This document shows, piece after piece, positions 18,209 through 26,510 of a stretch of DNA of 40,352 nucleotides. Both the position numbers and the translations under genes were made by a program. The DNA comes from Opitutales bacterium (GTDB taxonomy: Bacteria; Verrucomicrobiota; Verrucomicrobiia; Opitutales; Oceanipulchritudinaceae): positions 1 through 40,352 of the forward strand of contig JAFIGE010000031.1 in assembly GCA_020831585.1 (NCBI GenBank), read 5' to 3'. The notes beneath the pieces were generated by a model. It saw only the letters and a program-made list of their open reading frames with translations. It was not told the origin of the DNA and did no database searches. Position 1 is the stretch's first letter. Each line of letters starts with the position of its first letter.

Positions 18209-20626
18209 ATGAATGAAGCCGATACCTGCCGGAAATACGTTGTGCCGGGACTCCAGTCCTCCGGCTGGGATGCCGAGCCCCATTGCCTTACGGAACAGAG
18301 GACCTTCACGAACCCCAAGGGACGCATCCGGATCGTGGGGGGAAAGATCGTCCGGGGCGAACCGAAGCGGGCCGATTACCTTCTCGGTTACCGCCGCGAC
18401 TTTCCCATGGCGGTTGTTGAGGCCAAGGCCGACTACATGACCCCTGGAGCGGGGCTTGGTCAGGCCAAGGGGTATGCGGAGATCCTGGGCCTCAAGTTCG
18501 CCTATTCCACCAATGGAACGGGTATTGTGGAGTTTGATTTCACGACGGGAATTGAACGCTCCCTGGATGCTTTCCCCACGCCGGAGGAGCTGTGGGCGCG
18601 GCTGAACGGCGAAAATCCGCTCCCGGCAGAAGCCAAGGCCAAGCTGCTCACCCCGAACTATATCGATCCGGACCGCCCGCCAAGGTATTATCAACAGATC
18701 GCCATAAACCGGGCGGTCGAGGCCGTTATGCGCGGAAAGCGGCGCATCCTCATCACCATGGCCACGGGCACAGGAAAAACGGTCGTGGCCTTTCAGGTCT
18801 GCTACAAACTTTGGACGGCACGGTGGAACTGTTCGAACGATCCGGTTAAGCGCCCAAAAATCCTCTTTCTGGCCGACCGGAACATTTTGGTCGACGACCC
18901 GAAGGACAAGACCTTCGTTCCCTTTGGCGACGCCCGCCACAAGATCGAAAACGGCGAAGTTGTGAAAAGCCGGGAGATGTATTTCGCCATTTACCAGGCC
19001 ATTTCCGAAGATGAGCGGCGCCCCGGGCTCTACCGGGAATTCGCGCCTGATTTTTTCGACCTGATTGTTATCGATGAATGTCACCGGGGGAGCGCGCGGA
19101 GCGACAGCAACTGGCGCGAGATTCTGGAATATTTTCAGCCTGCCGTGCAGCTCGGAATGACCGCCACCCCGCTGCGCAAGGACAACACGGCGACCTACCG
19201 CTACTTCGGAAACCCGATCTACCAATACAGCCTCCGACAGGGCCTTGACGATGGGTTTCTCGCCCCCTACCGCGTGCACCGTGTGGTCACGTCGGTGGAC
19301 GCGACCGGCTGGCGGCCGACCAAAGGCGAGCGGGACAAGCTGGACCGCGAAATCCCGGACGACGAATACCACACACCCGAGTTCGAGCGGCGGCTCTCCC
19401 TGCGCCCGCGCTCGGAGGCCATCGCGAAGCACCTGACGGATTTCCTCAAAGGAACCAACCGCTTCGACAAGACGATTATCTTTTGCGTCGACCAGGAGCA
19501 CGCCGAGGAGATGCGCGGGCTCCTCAACAACCTCAATGCCGACCTCGTGAAGACGCACCCAAACTACGTCTGCCGGGTTACCTCAGACGAGGGCAACACC
19601 GGCAAGGGGCACCTCAGCACCTTTCAGGAGCTGGAGTCCGAGACGCCGGTCATCCTCACCACCTCGCAGCTTCTGAGCACCGGCGTGGATGCTCCGATGG
19701 TCAAAAACGTCGTCCTCATTCGCCTCATCGGAACCATGACCGAGTTCAAACAGATCATTGGCCGGGGAACGCGCCTGAGGGAGGACTACGGCAAGTATTT
19801 CTTCAACATCATCGACTACACCGGCACGGCCACGCGGCACTTCGCCGACCCGGAGTTTGACGGTGATCCCGAGTTTGTCAGCGAGGAAGAGATTGATGAC
19901 GACGGGAACACCACGACAACCACGGTTGTCGATCCGGAGGATGACGAGGACGGAGACGACGAGGAAGGCGGCGGCGGCGGAGGGGAAACTGTGGAGGAGC
20001 CTCGGCCCGGCCCCGGACCGGTCATTATCGATCCGCCCGAACCGCCGAATGAGCCGCGCAAGTTTTATGTGCAATCAGGGAAAGTGCGCATCGCCACCCA
20101 CCTCACCCAGGACCTCGCGTCCGACGGCAAACAGCTCCGCGTCAGTGAATTCCGCGACTACACGGGAGAAGTCATCCGCTCCATCTTCACCGACATGGCG
20201 GAGTTCCGGCATGATTGGATCAATCCCGACCGCCGGGCGGAGGTGAGCGCTCTGCTGGCCGGGAAAGGCATCGAGGTGGAGCGGGCCGGGGAGATTTTTG
20301 AAAACCCGGAGGCCGATCCCTTCGATCTGCTCTGCCATATCGCCTGGAACGCCCCGGTCATGACCCGCTCCCAGCGGGCCACACGGGTTCGCGAGGAGCA
20401 GACAGCCTTTTTTGAAGAGCACGGCGAAGACGCCCGCAGGATTCTCGATGCCCTTCTGACCAAATATGCCGATCACGGGCCGACCGAGTTTTCCATCCCC
20501 GATTCCCTCAAAGTGCCGCCCATCTCCGAACTCGGGAATGTCTCCGAGATCATCAAGCGGTTTGGCGGGGCGGAAAATTTCCGCGAATCGGTCGCCCGTC
20601 TTCAGCAACTTGTTTACGCCGCCTGA
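18209..20626 (+). CDS. hsdR: Type I restriction enzyme, R subunit (HsdR, EcoEI-like)
   Basis: An 805-residue motor and nuclease subunit that translocates and cuts unmodified DNA. I chose ATG 18209 because M-N-E-A-D-T-C-R-K-Y-V-V-P-G-L matches the usual N-terminus. The frame is open upstream to the toxin relic at 17903. The nuclease domain shows R-A-D-Y-L-L and E-A-K near 54-72. The helicase motor has Walker A (M-A-T-G-T-G-K-T, near 183-190), D-E-C-H near 288, G-M-T-A-T-P near 316 and I-G-R-G-T-R near 517. An acidic, Gly-rich linker at about 559-595 leads to the EcoEI_R_C-type C-terminal domain that contacts the methylase. It is the first gene of the operon, with hsdM 39 bp downstream. Confidence 0.95.
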   Translation: MNEADTCRKYVVPGLQSSGWDAEPHCLTEQRTFTNPKGRIRIVGGKIVRGEPKRADYLLGYRRDFPMAVVEAKADYMTPGAGLGQAKGYAEILGLKFAYSTNGTGIVEFDFTTGIERSLDAFPTPEELWARLNGENPLPAEAKAKLLTPNYIDPDRPPRYYQQIAINRAVEAVMRGKRRILITMATGTGKTVVAFQVCYKLWTARWNCSNDPVKRPKILFLADRNILVDDPKDKTFVPFGDARHKIENGEVVKSREMYFAIYQAISEDERRPGLYREFAPDFFDLIVIDECHRGSARSDSNWREILEYFQPAVQLGMTATPLRKDNTATYRYFGNPIYQYSLRQGLDDGFLAPYRVHRVVTSVDATGWRPTKGERDKLDREIPDDEYHTPEFERRLSLRPRSEAIAKHLTDFLKGTNRFDKTIIFCVDQEHAEEMRGLLNNLNADLVKTHPNYVCRVTSDEGNTGKGHLSTFQELESETPVILTTSQLLSTGVDAPMVKNVVLIRLIGTMTEFKQIIGRGTRLREDYGKYFFNIIDYTGTATRHFADPEFDGDPEFVSEEEIDDDGNTTTTTVVDPEDDEDGDDEEGGGGGGETVEEPRPGPGPVIIDPPEPPNEPRKFYVQSGKVRIATHLTQDLASDGKQLRVSEFRDYTGEVIRSIFTDMAEFRHDWINPDRRAEVSALLAGKGIEVERAGEIFENPEADPFDLLCHIAWNAPVMTRSQRATRVREEQTAFFEEHGEDARRILDALLTKYADHGPTEFSIPDSLKVPPISELGNVSEIIKRFGGAENFRESVARLQQLVYAA

Positions 20627-20665
20627 TCCTTCCTCTCTTTCCGCGTCTCGCTTCACCCATTTTCC

Positions 20666-22447
20666 ATGCCCGCCAAGAAAACCACCCGTCAAAAAAAGAC
20701 CTCCCAGCCTCTCACCACCGCCCAGCGCCTCGGGGGACTCATCAAGTCCGCCCGCCAGATCATGCGCAAGGACAAGGGGCTCAACGGCGACCTCGACCGC
20801 CTCCCGCTCTTCACCTGGATTCTCTTCCTCAAGTTCCTCGACGATATGGAGACCGCCGCTGGAGAAGAGGCGGTCGTGGCCGGTCAAACCTATGAGCCCG
20901 TTATCGAGCCCCCTTACCGCTGGCGCGACTGGGCCAGCCGGGCCGACGGCATCACCGGCGATGAGCTTTTGAAATTTATCAATCAGGATGAGGCCCTCCT
21001 TCCCGATGGCAGCAAGGGACCGGGCCTCTTTGCCTACCTGCGCAACCTCCGTTCCGAGAGCGGGCGCAGCCGCCGCGATGTCATCGCCGACGTCTTCCGG
21101 GGCGTGACCAACCGCATGGAATCCGGCTACCTCCTGCGGGATGTGATCAACAAGGTCGACGCCATCCACTTCACCTCCAGCGAGGAGATGCACACCCTCA
21201 GCCGCCTCTACGAGAACATGCTCCGGGAAATGCGCGACGCCGCCGGCGACAGTGGCGAGTTTTACACGCCCCGCCCGGTCGTCCGCTTCATGGTCGAAGC
21301 CACCAACCCGCAACTCGGCGAGACCATCCTCGACCCCGCCTGCGGAACCGGTGGCTTTCTCGTCGAGGCCTACGATCACCTCGCCACCCTCTGCAAGAGC
21401 GTGGAAGACCGCCGCGTTCTTCAGCACGAGTCGCTCTTCGGGCAGGAAGCCAAATCACTGCCCTACATGCTCGTGCAGATGAACCTCCTCCTCCACGGGA
21501 TGGAGTTTCCCAACATCAAATACGGCAACACGCTCGCCCAGAAGGTCACGGAGATCGGCGATTCCGAACGGGTCGACCTCATTCTCACGAACCCGCCCTT
21601 CGGCGGCGAAGAGGAGCGCGGCATCCTCAACAACTTTCCCGCCGACAAGCAGACGGCGGAGACAGCCCTCCTCTTCCTCCAGCTCATCATGCGCAAGCTC
21701 AAGCGCCTCTCCTCGGGCAGGGCGGGGCGCGCCGCTGTCGTCGTCCCTAACGGAATGCTTTTCGGTGACGGGGTCTGCGCCCGCATCAAGGAAGACCTGC
21801 TCAAAAACTTCAACCTCCACACCGTCGTCCGGCTCCCCGAGGGCACCTTCGCCCCCTACACCGACATCCCGGCCAACCTGCTCTTCTTCGACCGCACCGG
21901 ACCGACGCAGACCATCTGGTATTACCAGGTGCCGCTTCCCGAAGGCCGCAAAAAATACACCAAGACGATGCCCATGCAGCCGGAGGATATGACCGCCTGC
22001 AAAGAGTGGTTTTCCGCGGACAAGCGCGTGGAGAACGAACAGGCCTGGCCCATTCCCTTCAAAAAAATCCACGACGGGGCCGTCGCCGCCGCGACCCCGC
22101 ATTGGGAAGCCTCCCGCGAAGCCGCCGCCCGCGCGCTCAAGCTGGAGCGGCAGGCCAAAGAGCTTCAGGCCGGAATCCGCGCAAACGGCAAAACGAGCGC
22201 AAAGAAGACCAGGCTCGATGAGCTGACCGCCGCCGCCGCCAACGAGCGCCGCCTTCAGGCCGAAGAACAGGCCGCCGGTGACGCCCTCTACTGGCCCATC
22301 TACAACCTCGACCACAAAAACCCCAACAGCGCCGACGCTCTCGAACACCTCCCCCCGGAGAAGCTGGTCGCGGGCATCCTCCAAAAAGAGCGTGAGATCC
22401 TCCGCCTCATGGAGGAAGTGAAGTTGGAAGTGGAGGCCCTGGGATGA
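20666..22447 (+). CDS. hsdM: Type I restriction-modification methylase subunit (HsdM)
   Basis: A 593-residue N6-adenine methyltransferase that modifies the host copy of the recognition site and forms the core of the complex. The N-terminal HsdM_N helical domain spans about 15-160 (Y-R-W-R-D-W). The SAM-binding motif I is L-D-P-A-C-G-T-G-G-F near 222-231, and the catalytic motif IV is N-P-P-F near 309. The C-terminal 100 residues are Ala-, Lys- and Glu-rich and probably coiled-coil, as expected for contact with HsdS. All motifs are intact. The stop overlaps the rhuM-like start by 4 bp (ATGA), which implies translational coupling. Confidence 0.96.
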   Translation: MPAKKTTRQKKTSQPLTTAQRLGGLIKSARQIMRKDKGLNGDLDRLPLFTWILFLKFLDDMETAAGEEAVVAGQTYEPVIEPPYRWRDWASRADGITGDELLKFINQDEALLPDGSKGPGLFAYLRNLRSESGRSRRDVIADVFRGVTNRMESGYLLRDVINKVDAIHFTSSEEMHTLSRLYENMLREMRDAAGDSGEFYTPRPVVRFMVEATNPQLGETILDPACGTGGFLVEAYDHLATLCKSVEDRRVLQHESLFGQEAKSLPYMLVQMNLLLHGMEFPNIKYGNTLAQKVTEIGDSERVDLILTNPPFGGEEERGILNNFPADKQTAETALLFLQLIMRKLKRLSSGRAGRAAVVVPNGMLFGDGVCARIKEDLLKNFNLHTVVRLPEGTFAPYTDIPANLLFFDRTGPTQTIWYYQVPLPEGRKKYTKTMPMQPEDMTACKEWFSADKRVENEQAWPIPFKKIHDGAVAAATPHWEASREAAARALKLERQAKELQAGIRANGKTSAKKTRLDELTAAAANERRLQAEEQAAGDALYWPIYNLDHKNPNSADALEHLPPEKLVAGILQKEREILRLMEEVKLEVEALG

Positions 22448-23562
22448 AAAAGAAACCCCGCAAAAAGGAAGCCTCCATCACGCGCTCGTCCGCCGTCGAA
22501 TACCTCACCTTCGTCGCCGCGCAGGGCGAGGGCGGCGTCGAGGCCGTCTATGCCGATGAGGACATCTGGCTGACGCAGAGGATGATGGGCCTGCTCTACG
22601 AGGTCAAAACCCACACCATCAACTATCACCTCAAAAAGATTTTCTCCGACAATGAACTTCAGGAGGACTCAGTTATTCGAAAATTTCGAATAACTGCCCC
22701 CGACGGCAAATCCTACGAAACCCAGCACTACAACCTCTCCGCTATCATCGCCGTCGGCTACAAGGTGAACTCCGAGCGGGCCGTGCAGTTCCGCAAATGG
22801 GCGACGGCCGTGGTCAGGGAATACACCGTCAAGGGCTTTGCCATGGACGACGAGCGCCTGAAGGAAGGCGGCACCGTCCTCACCCAACGGTATTTCGAAG
22901 AACAGCTTCAGCGCGTCCGCGAAATCCGCCTCAGCGAGCGCAAATTCTACCAGAAAATCACTGACATCTACGCCACCTCCCTCGACTACGATGTGAGCGC
23001 CACGGCCACCAAACGCTTCTTCGCCACCGTGCAGAACAAACTGCACTGGGCCATCCACGGGCAAACCGCCGCCGAGTTGATTGTCGACCGGGCCGACGCC
23101 GAAAAACAACACATGGGCCTGACCACGTGGAAAGACGCCCCGCATGGGAAAATTCAAAAGTTCGATGTCAGCGTCGCCAAAAATTACCTCACCGGGCCCG
23201 AAATGGCTCAGCTCTCCCGGTTGGTGAATGCCTATCTCGATGTTGCCGAGGACATGGCCCTCCGGCAAATCCCCATGACCATGCAGGACTGGGAAACCCG
23301 CCTCAACCGCTTCATTGAGGCGACCGACCGCGAAATCCTCCAGGACGCGGGCCGCGTCACGGCCGAGATTGCCAAAGCCCACGCTGAATCGGAATTCGAA
23401 AAATACCGCATCGTTCAGGACCGCTTGTTTGAGTCGGACTTCGACAAATTTATCGAAGAACAAGCTGCACCGTATTCGGCTCGCGCGGAGACGCGGAGGC
23501 GCGGAGAGAACAATGCTGAACTTGATCCGATCCCAGAAACCCCGAGGAAGGAGCGGACATGA
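22444..23562 (+). CDS. RhuM-family protein inside the hsd operon
   Basis: A 372-residue member of the Virulence_RhuM family. The conserved core is visible: W-L-T-Q-R-M-M-G-L-L-Y, S-V-I-R-K-F-R-I-T-A, D-G-K-S-Y-E-T-Q-H-Y-N-L, I-I-A-V-G-Y-K-V-N-S-E-R-A and Q-F-R-K-W-A. Genes of this family are often found between hsdM and hsdS, but their role is unknown; a regulatory or anti-phage helper role is inference. The last 35 or so residues (A-R-A-E-T-R-R-R-G-E-N) fall in a repetitive GCGGAGACGCGGAGG sequence and look like an added tail. It overlaps both neighbours by 4 bp. A perfect 27-nt palindrome lies inside the coding region at 22670-22696. Confidence 0.9.
   Translation: MKKKPRKKEASITRSSAVEYLTFVAAQGEGGVEAVYADEDIWLTQRMMGLLYEVKTHTINYHLKKIFSDNELQEDSVIRKFRITAPDGKSYETQHYNLSAIIAVGYKVNSERAVQFRKWATAVVREYTVKGFAMDDERLKEGGTVLTQRYFEEQLQRVREIRLSERKFYQKITDIYATSLDYDVSATATKRFFATVQNKLHWAIHGQTAAELIVDRADAEKQHMGLTTWKDAPHGKIQKFDVSVAKNYLTGPEMAQLSRLVNAYLDVAEDMALRQIPMTMQDWETRLNRFIEATDREILQDAGRVTAEIAKAHAESEFEKYRIVQDRLFESDFDKFIEEQAAPYSARAETRRRGENNAELDPIPETPRKERT
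22670..22696. repeat. Palindrome within the RhuM gene
   Basis: Thirteen bases (CAGTTATTCGAAA), one A, then the exact complement. It encodes S-V-I-R-K-F-R-I-T. A diverged but still symmetric copy lies at 26357-26383. Confidence 0.9.
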
Positions 23563-24707
23563 AAAAGGGCTGGACCGAAGTCGCGCTGGGGGAAGTTTTC
23601 GACATCGATTTGGATGCTGTAAACGTGGATCCATCTGTTTCTTACGAGATGGTCGGCGTGTTGAGTTTTGGACGGGGACTTTTTCACCGACCTCCCGTGG
23701 CAGGGGGAGAAACCAGCTACAAAACTTTCTATCGGCTTCGGGAAAGACAGATCGTCCTCTCACAGTTATTCGGATGGGAGGGTGCTATCGCCCCGGTTAC
23801 TGAAGAATTTGTCGGGAAGTATGTATCCAGCCAATTTCCTACTTTTCGGGCTAAGCCATGCCTCAATCTGGGATTCGCAAAATGGATTATAAGGCTTCCA
23901 TCAATTTGGGATCAGCTCAAGAGCAACGCAAAAGGAATGGGAGATCGTCGCAAAACCTTGAGTCCTGAAATCTTTTTCAAAATCCGCAGCTGTTTGCCCC
24001 CCCTCGCCGAGCAGGAGCGCATCGTCGCCCGGCTCGACGCCATCGAGCAACGCCTCAACCGCATCCGGAAGCTCCGGGAGGAGGCGGAGAAGGAGTTGCA
24101 GGCACTAATTCGTTCATGCCTTAACGAGGAACATTGTGAAGGCATTCGCCATGTGCGCATGAGCGAACTGGTTGAATGGCGGCCACTCGACACAGCGGTG
24201 ATCGAGTCGGAAAGCTACACCTTCGCAGGCGTCTATTCATTTGGACGAGGCGTCTTCCGGAAAGAGGCCAAGACTGGAATGGACTTTGCCTATGATCGGC
24301 TCACGCAACTGAAAGCAAATGAGTTCACCTATCCGAAGCTTATGGCCTGGGAGGGTGCTCTCGGTGTTGTTCCAGAGAGTTGTGACGGATGCTATGTCTC
24401 ACCCGAGTTTCCCGTTTTCACGATCAACACCGACAAGGTTCTCCCGGAGATTGTCGATATTCACTTCAAGACCCCGACCGTGTGGACCGAGCTTGCTCAC
24501 TTGAGCACCGGCACAAACCTTCGCCGCCGAAGATTGAACCCAAGTGCCTTCCTCAAATACCGTTTCCCCTTGCCACCAATGGCTGTCCAAAAACGGATTG
24601 CGGCATTATCCCTCAGGGCCAAGGAAAAAGCGGGCCTTGCTGATCAATCATCGGCACAACAGCAGGCCCTCCTTCCCTCCCTTCTAGACCGCGTCTTCAA
24701 CCAATAG
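23559..24707 (+). CDS. hsdS: Type I restriction specificity subunit (HsdS)
   Basis: A 382-residue subunit that reads the DNA target for both HsdM and HsdR. It has the usual two-fold layout. Target-recognition domain 1 spans about 1-147. The first conserved helical spacer begins with P-L-A-E-Q-E-R-I-V-A-R-L-D-A-I-E near 148. Target-recognition domain 2 spans about 195-335, and the second spacer begins P-M-A-V-Q-K-R-I near 340. Both recognition domains carry similar S-F-G-R-G and W-E-G-A patterns (G-W-E-G-A-I and A-W-E-G-A-L), so they may recognise related half-sites. The start overlaps rhuM by 4 bp. The next gene begins 3 bp after the stop. Confidence 0.94.
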   Translation: MKKGWTEVALGEVFDIDLDAVNVDPSVSYEMVGVLSFGRGLFHRPPVAGGETSYKTFYRLRERQIVLSQLFGWEGAIAPVTEEFVGKYVSSQFPTFRAKPCLNLGFAKWIIRLPSIWDQLKSNAKGMGDRRKTLSPEIFFKIRSCLPPLAEQERIVARLDAIEQRLNRIRKLREEAEKELQALIRSCLNEEHCEGIRHVRMSELVEWRPLDTAVIESESYTFAGVYSFGRGVFRKEAKTGMDFAYDRLTQLKANEFTYPKLMAWEGALGVVPESCDGCYVSPEFPVFTINTDKVLPEIVDIHFKTPTVWTELAHLSTGTNLRRRRLNPSAFLKYRFPLPPMAVQKRIAALSLRAKEKAGLADQSSAQQQALLPSLLDRVFNQ

Positions 24708-24710
24708 CCC

Positions 24711-25688
24711 ATGCGACACAGCAAGTCCAAACAGTTCTCCTTCTGGACGGCCCGTTTTACTCCGGAACCGTATGCAAAGACCATGCAGCAACTATTGCGG
24801 AGTGCCTTCGAGAAGACGACGGTTCAGGACCGCCTCCATTCCACGAACCCGGACGACAACTACTTCACCTTCATCAACTACAAGGCAGAGCGCAGAGGTT
24901 TCTTTTGCGGGGACTTTTTTGGCTACGAAGAGGGACGCATCGGGCAGGTGATCAAGGAGGCGTTCCATCAGGAGCAGATCGATCCGCGCGCGCTCCCGGC
25001 ACCAAAGGCGGCTGACGGCACGAATCAGCAGTTTCTCGACGGCAAGCTCTACTTTGTCTGCAACGGCGACCACCTGATCATCGCGCAGGATCTGCACATG
25101 AAAGCGCAGCATCTGGAGCGCTATCTGCAAAAGATGATTCGACACCGAAGCCAGCCATTCCCGGACGAACAGCAATTCACCCTGGAGCGCTCAATTTCCC
25201 AAAAAGCGCGCAAGGCAATTCACGGAGCCAAGAAGATCCACCTTTCGGCCCCCTTGGAATATGAGCAGAAGAGGGTCGGGAAAGGCGATTCCGGAAAACG
25301 GGAGACCGGTGGCTTCATCAGCGTTCCGGCGGGTAACGCCTGGGAGGCCATCAAAGGGCTGATTGGAGACAAACTTGATCTCACTCAATTCACCACAGAT
25401 GGGTTTGCCGATCCGCAGGATATTGAGGTCACCATTTCGCTGGCTTGGAAAAAGCAGCGGGGACAAACGGTTTCGAATCAATTGGATACCCTGGCCAACA
25501 CCTTTCGTCACGTCGAAGACGAACTGGATTTTGAGCTGGAAACACACTCGGGCCGGATGAAAAAGGACGAGCTGCGGCTCAGCCATCCGTTCAGCGTGCA
25601 GCACGAGGATGACATGCCGGACCGGGACGACATATTTGAAAAGATGATTAACTGGTATGGACACCTTGTTCAGACCGGCGATGTCTGA
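24711..25688 (+). CDS. Unrecognised 325-residue protein of the hsd operon
   Basis: I do not recognise a family. The protein is soluble and mixed alpha/beta, without a signal peptide or membrane segment. The N-terminal third contains F-W-T-A-R-F-T-P-E-P-Y and D-D-N-Y-F-T-F-I-N-Y. The middle has a strand-turn-strand pattern, Y-F-V-C-N-G-D-H-L-I-I-A-Q-D, followed by a helix (H-L-E-R-Y-L-Q-K-M-I). The C-terminal part is charged. No nuclease or nucleotide-binding motif stands out. It starts 3 bp after hsdS and is followed 9 bp later by a small membrane-protein gene, so the two are almost certainly co-expressed with the restriction-modification system. A sensor or effector partner role is inference from position only. 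Confidence 0.8.
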   Translation: MRHSKSKQFSFWTARFTPEPYAKTMQQLLRSAFEKTTVQDRLHSTNPDDNYFTFINYKAERRGFFCGDFFGYEEGRIGQVIKEAFHQEQIDPRALPAPKAADGTNQQFLDGKLYFVCNGDHLIIAQDLHMKAQHLERYLQKMIRHRSQPFPDEQQFTLERSISQKARKAIHGAKKIHLSAPLEYEQKRVGKGDSGKRETGGFISVPAGNAWEAIKGLIGDKLDLTQFTTDGFADPQDIEVTISLAWKKQRGQTVSNQLDTLANTFRHVEDELDFELETHSGRMKKDELRLSHPFSVQHEDDMPDRDDIFEKMINWYGHLVQTGDV

Positions 25689-25697
25689 TCTCTGCCC

Positions 25698-26225
25698 ATG
25701 GATTTGATGAGGAAATTGGCTTGGCAAGCTCTTCTCTTCGGAATCACCGGAGGGGTTGCCGGTTGTTTTCTCGGGCCTTTTCTGCCCCCGCTGACGGCAG
25801 CGGAGCTTATCCTGGCATTGGGAGGCATTTCCGCGATATCCGGCAGTCTTTTGGGTTGGAGTATCGGTTGGCTCTCGCAAAGCCGGTCACTCATCAAAGA
25901 AATCGACTATGAAGCCGCGCGCCACCTCTTCCGGCAACTCGGCGATCTTCAGCGGGAACTGATTTGGCGATGGGGAGTTGTCTTCGCCTCTTCCGTTGCC
26001 GTGATCACGTGTGCAATCACCTTAAAGATTCCGGACCTTGCTCCCGGTGCATTTCGTTGGCTGATGGCAGGGGGATCGGCCTTACTGATGATCGCCCTGG
26101 GGTTCGTTCTATACCTGTTTCAGCGTATGCTCGCCCTTTCCGCCCTGAAGACCAGCCTCGATGAGTTTGAACACGACGAACTCAGGAAGAAGCGCCTCTG
26201 GGCCTCCTCCGCGATGGGCGAATAG
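25698..26225 (+). CDS. Small membrane protein (about four TM segments), end of the hsd operon
   Basis: A 175-residue protein with hydrophobic segments at about 7-29, 32-58, 92-112 and 118-142. The two hairpins are separated by a charged stretch of about 30 residues (E-I-D-Y-E-A-A-R-H-L-F-R-Q-L). The C-terminal end is a charged helix (S-L-D-E-F-E-H-D-E-L-R-K-K-R). I recognise no family. Gly-rich faces in the first hairpin suggest tight helix packing. The soluble unknown gene lies 9 bp upstream. A membrane component next to a defence operon may be an effector that acts on the membrane, as known for several multi-gene anti-phage systems, but that is inference. Confidence 0.78.
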   Translation: MDLMRKLAWQALLFGITGGVAGCFLGPFLPPLTAAELILALGGISAISGSLLGWSIGWLSQSRSLIKEIDYEAARHLFRQLGDLQRELIWRWGVVFASSVAVITCAITLKIPDLAPGAFRWLMAGGSALLMIALGFVLYLFQRMLALSALKTSLDEFEHDELRKKRLWASSAMGE

Positions 26226-26267
26226 GGGAATGTACCCCGTCATCGTCAATGCACCGAAATACCCAAT

Positions 26268-26500
26268 CACCCCCAAATTCACCGCCGCCAACCCGGCAAT
26301 GACCGGAGCATTGCCCTCCAGGCCTAAACTGAATGAAGCCGACACCAGCCAGGATTCAGTTATCCGAGAATTTCGGATAACTGCCGCCGCTGGATGCGGT
26401 GGGTGTTATCGGAAGTCGTGGGTTGGCGCTTCCCCGGCTGAAGCACGGGGCTCCTTGCGCGGGCCCTCCGGGAGCGGCGTGCTTTAGCCGCCGGATGCGG
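26268..26500. repeat. Right flanking repeats of the restriction-modification island
   Basis: Blocks 26268-26323 and 26426-26500 match 17425-17480 and 17568-17643 in the same orientation. Between them lies a mosaic relic (26330-26392). No gene is recognised in 26226-26510. Confidence 0.8.
26330..26392 (+). pseudogene. Mosaic relic: hsdR-start-like plus rhuM-like piece
   Basis: TGAATGAAGCCGACACCAGCC matches the first codons of hsdR (18210-18230) at 19 of 21 positions. The next bases encode Q-D-S-V-I-R-E-F-R-I-T-A, matching E-D-S-V-I-R-K-F-R-I-T-A of the RhuM gene. The palindrome of that gene is retained. No stop-free gene exists around it. Confidence 0.6.
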
Positions 26501-26510
26501 AAGCTTGGTC

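Noticed and set aside
18134-19558. A 474-codon minus-strand frame
   Set aside because: It is antisense to hsdR, whose helicase motifs are unmistakable.
20075-21427. A 450-codon minus-strand frame spanning the hsdR-hsdM border
   Set aside because: It is antisense to two conserved genes and has no recognisable domain.
24711-26225. Assignment of the two unknown genes to the Kiwa system
   Set aside because: Size and membrane layout are loosely similar, but gene order is reversed and I see no sequence motif that supports it.
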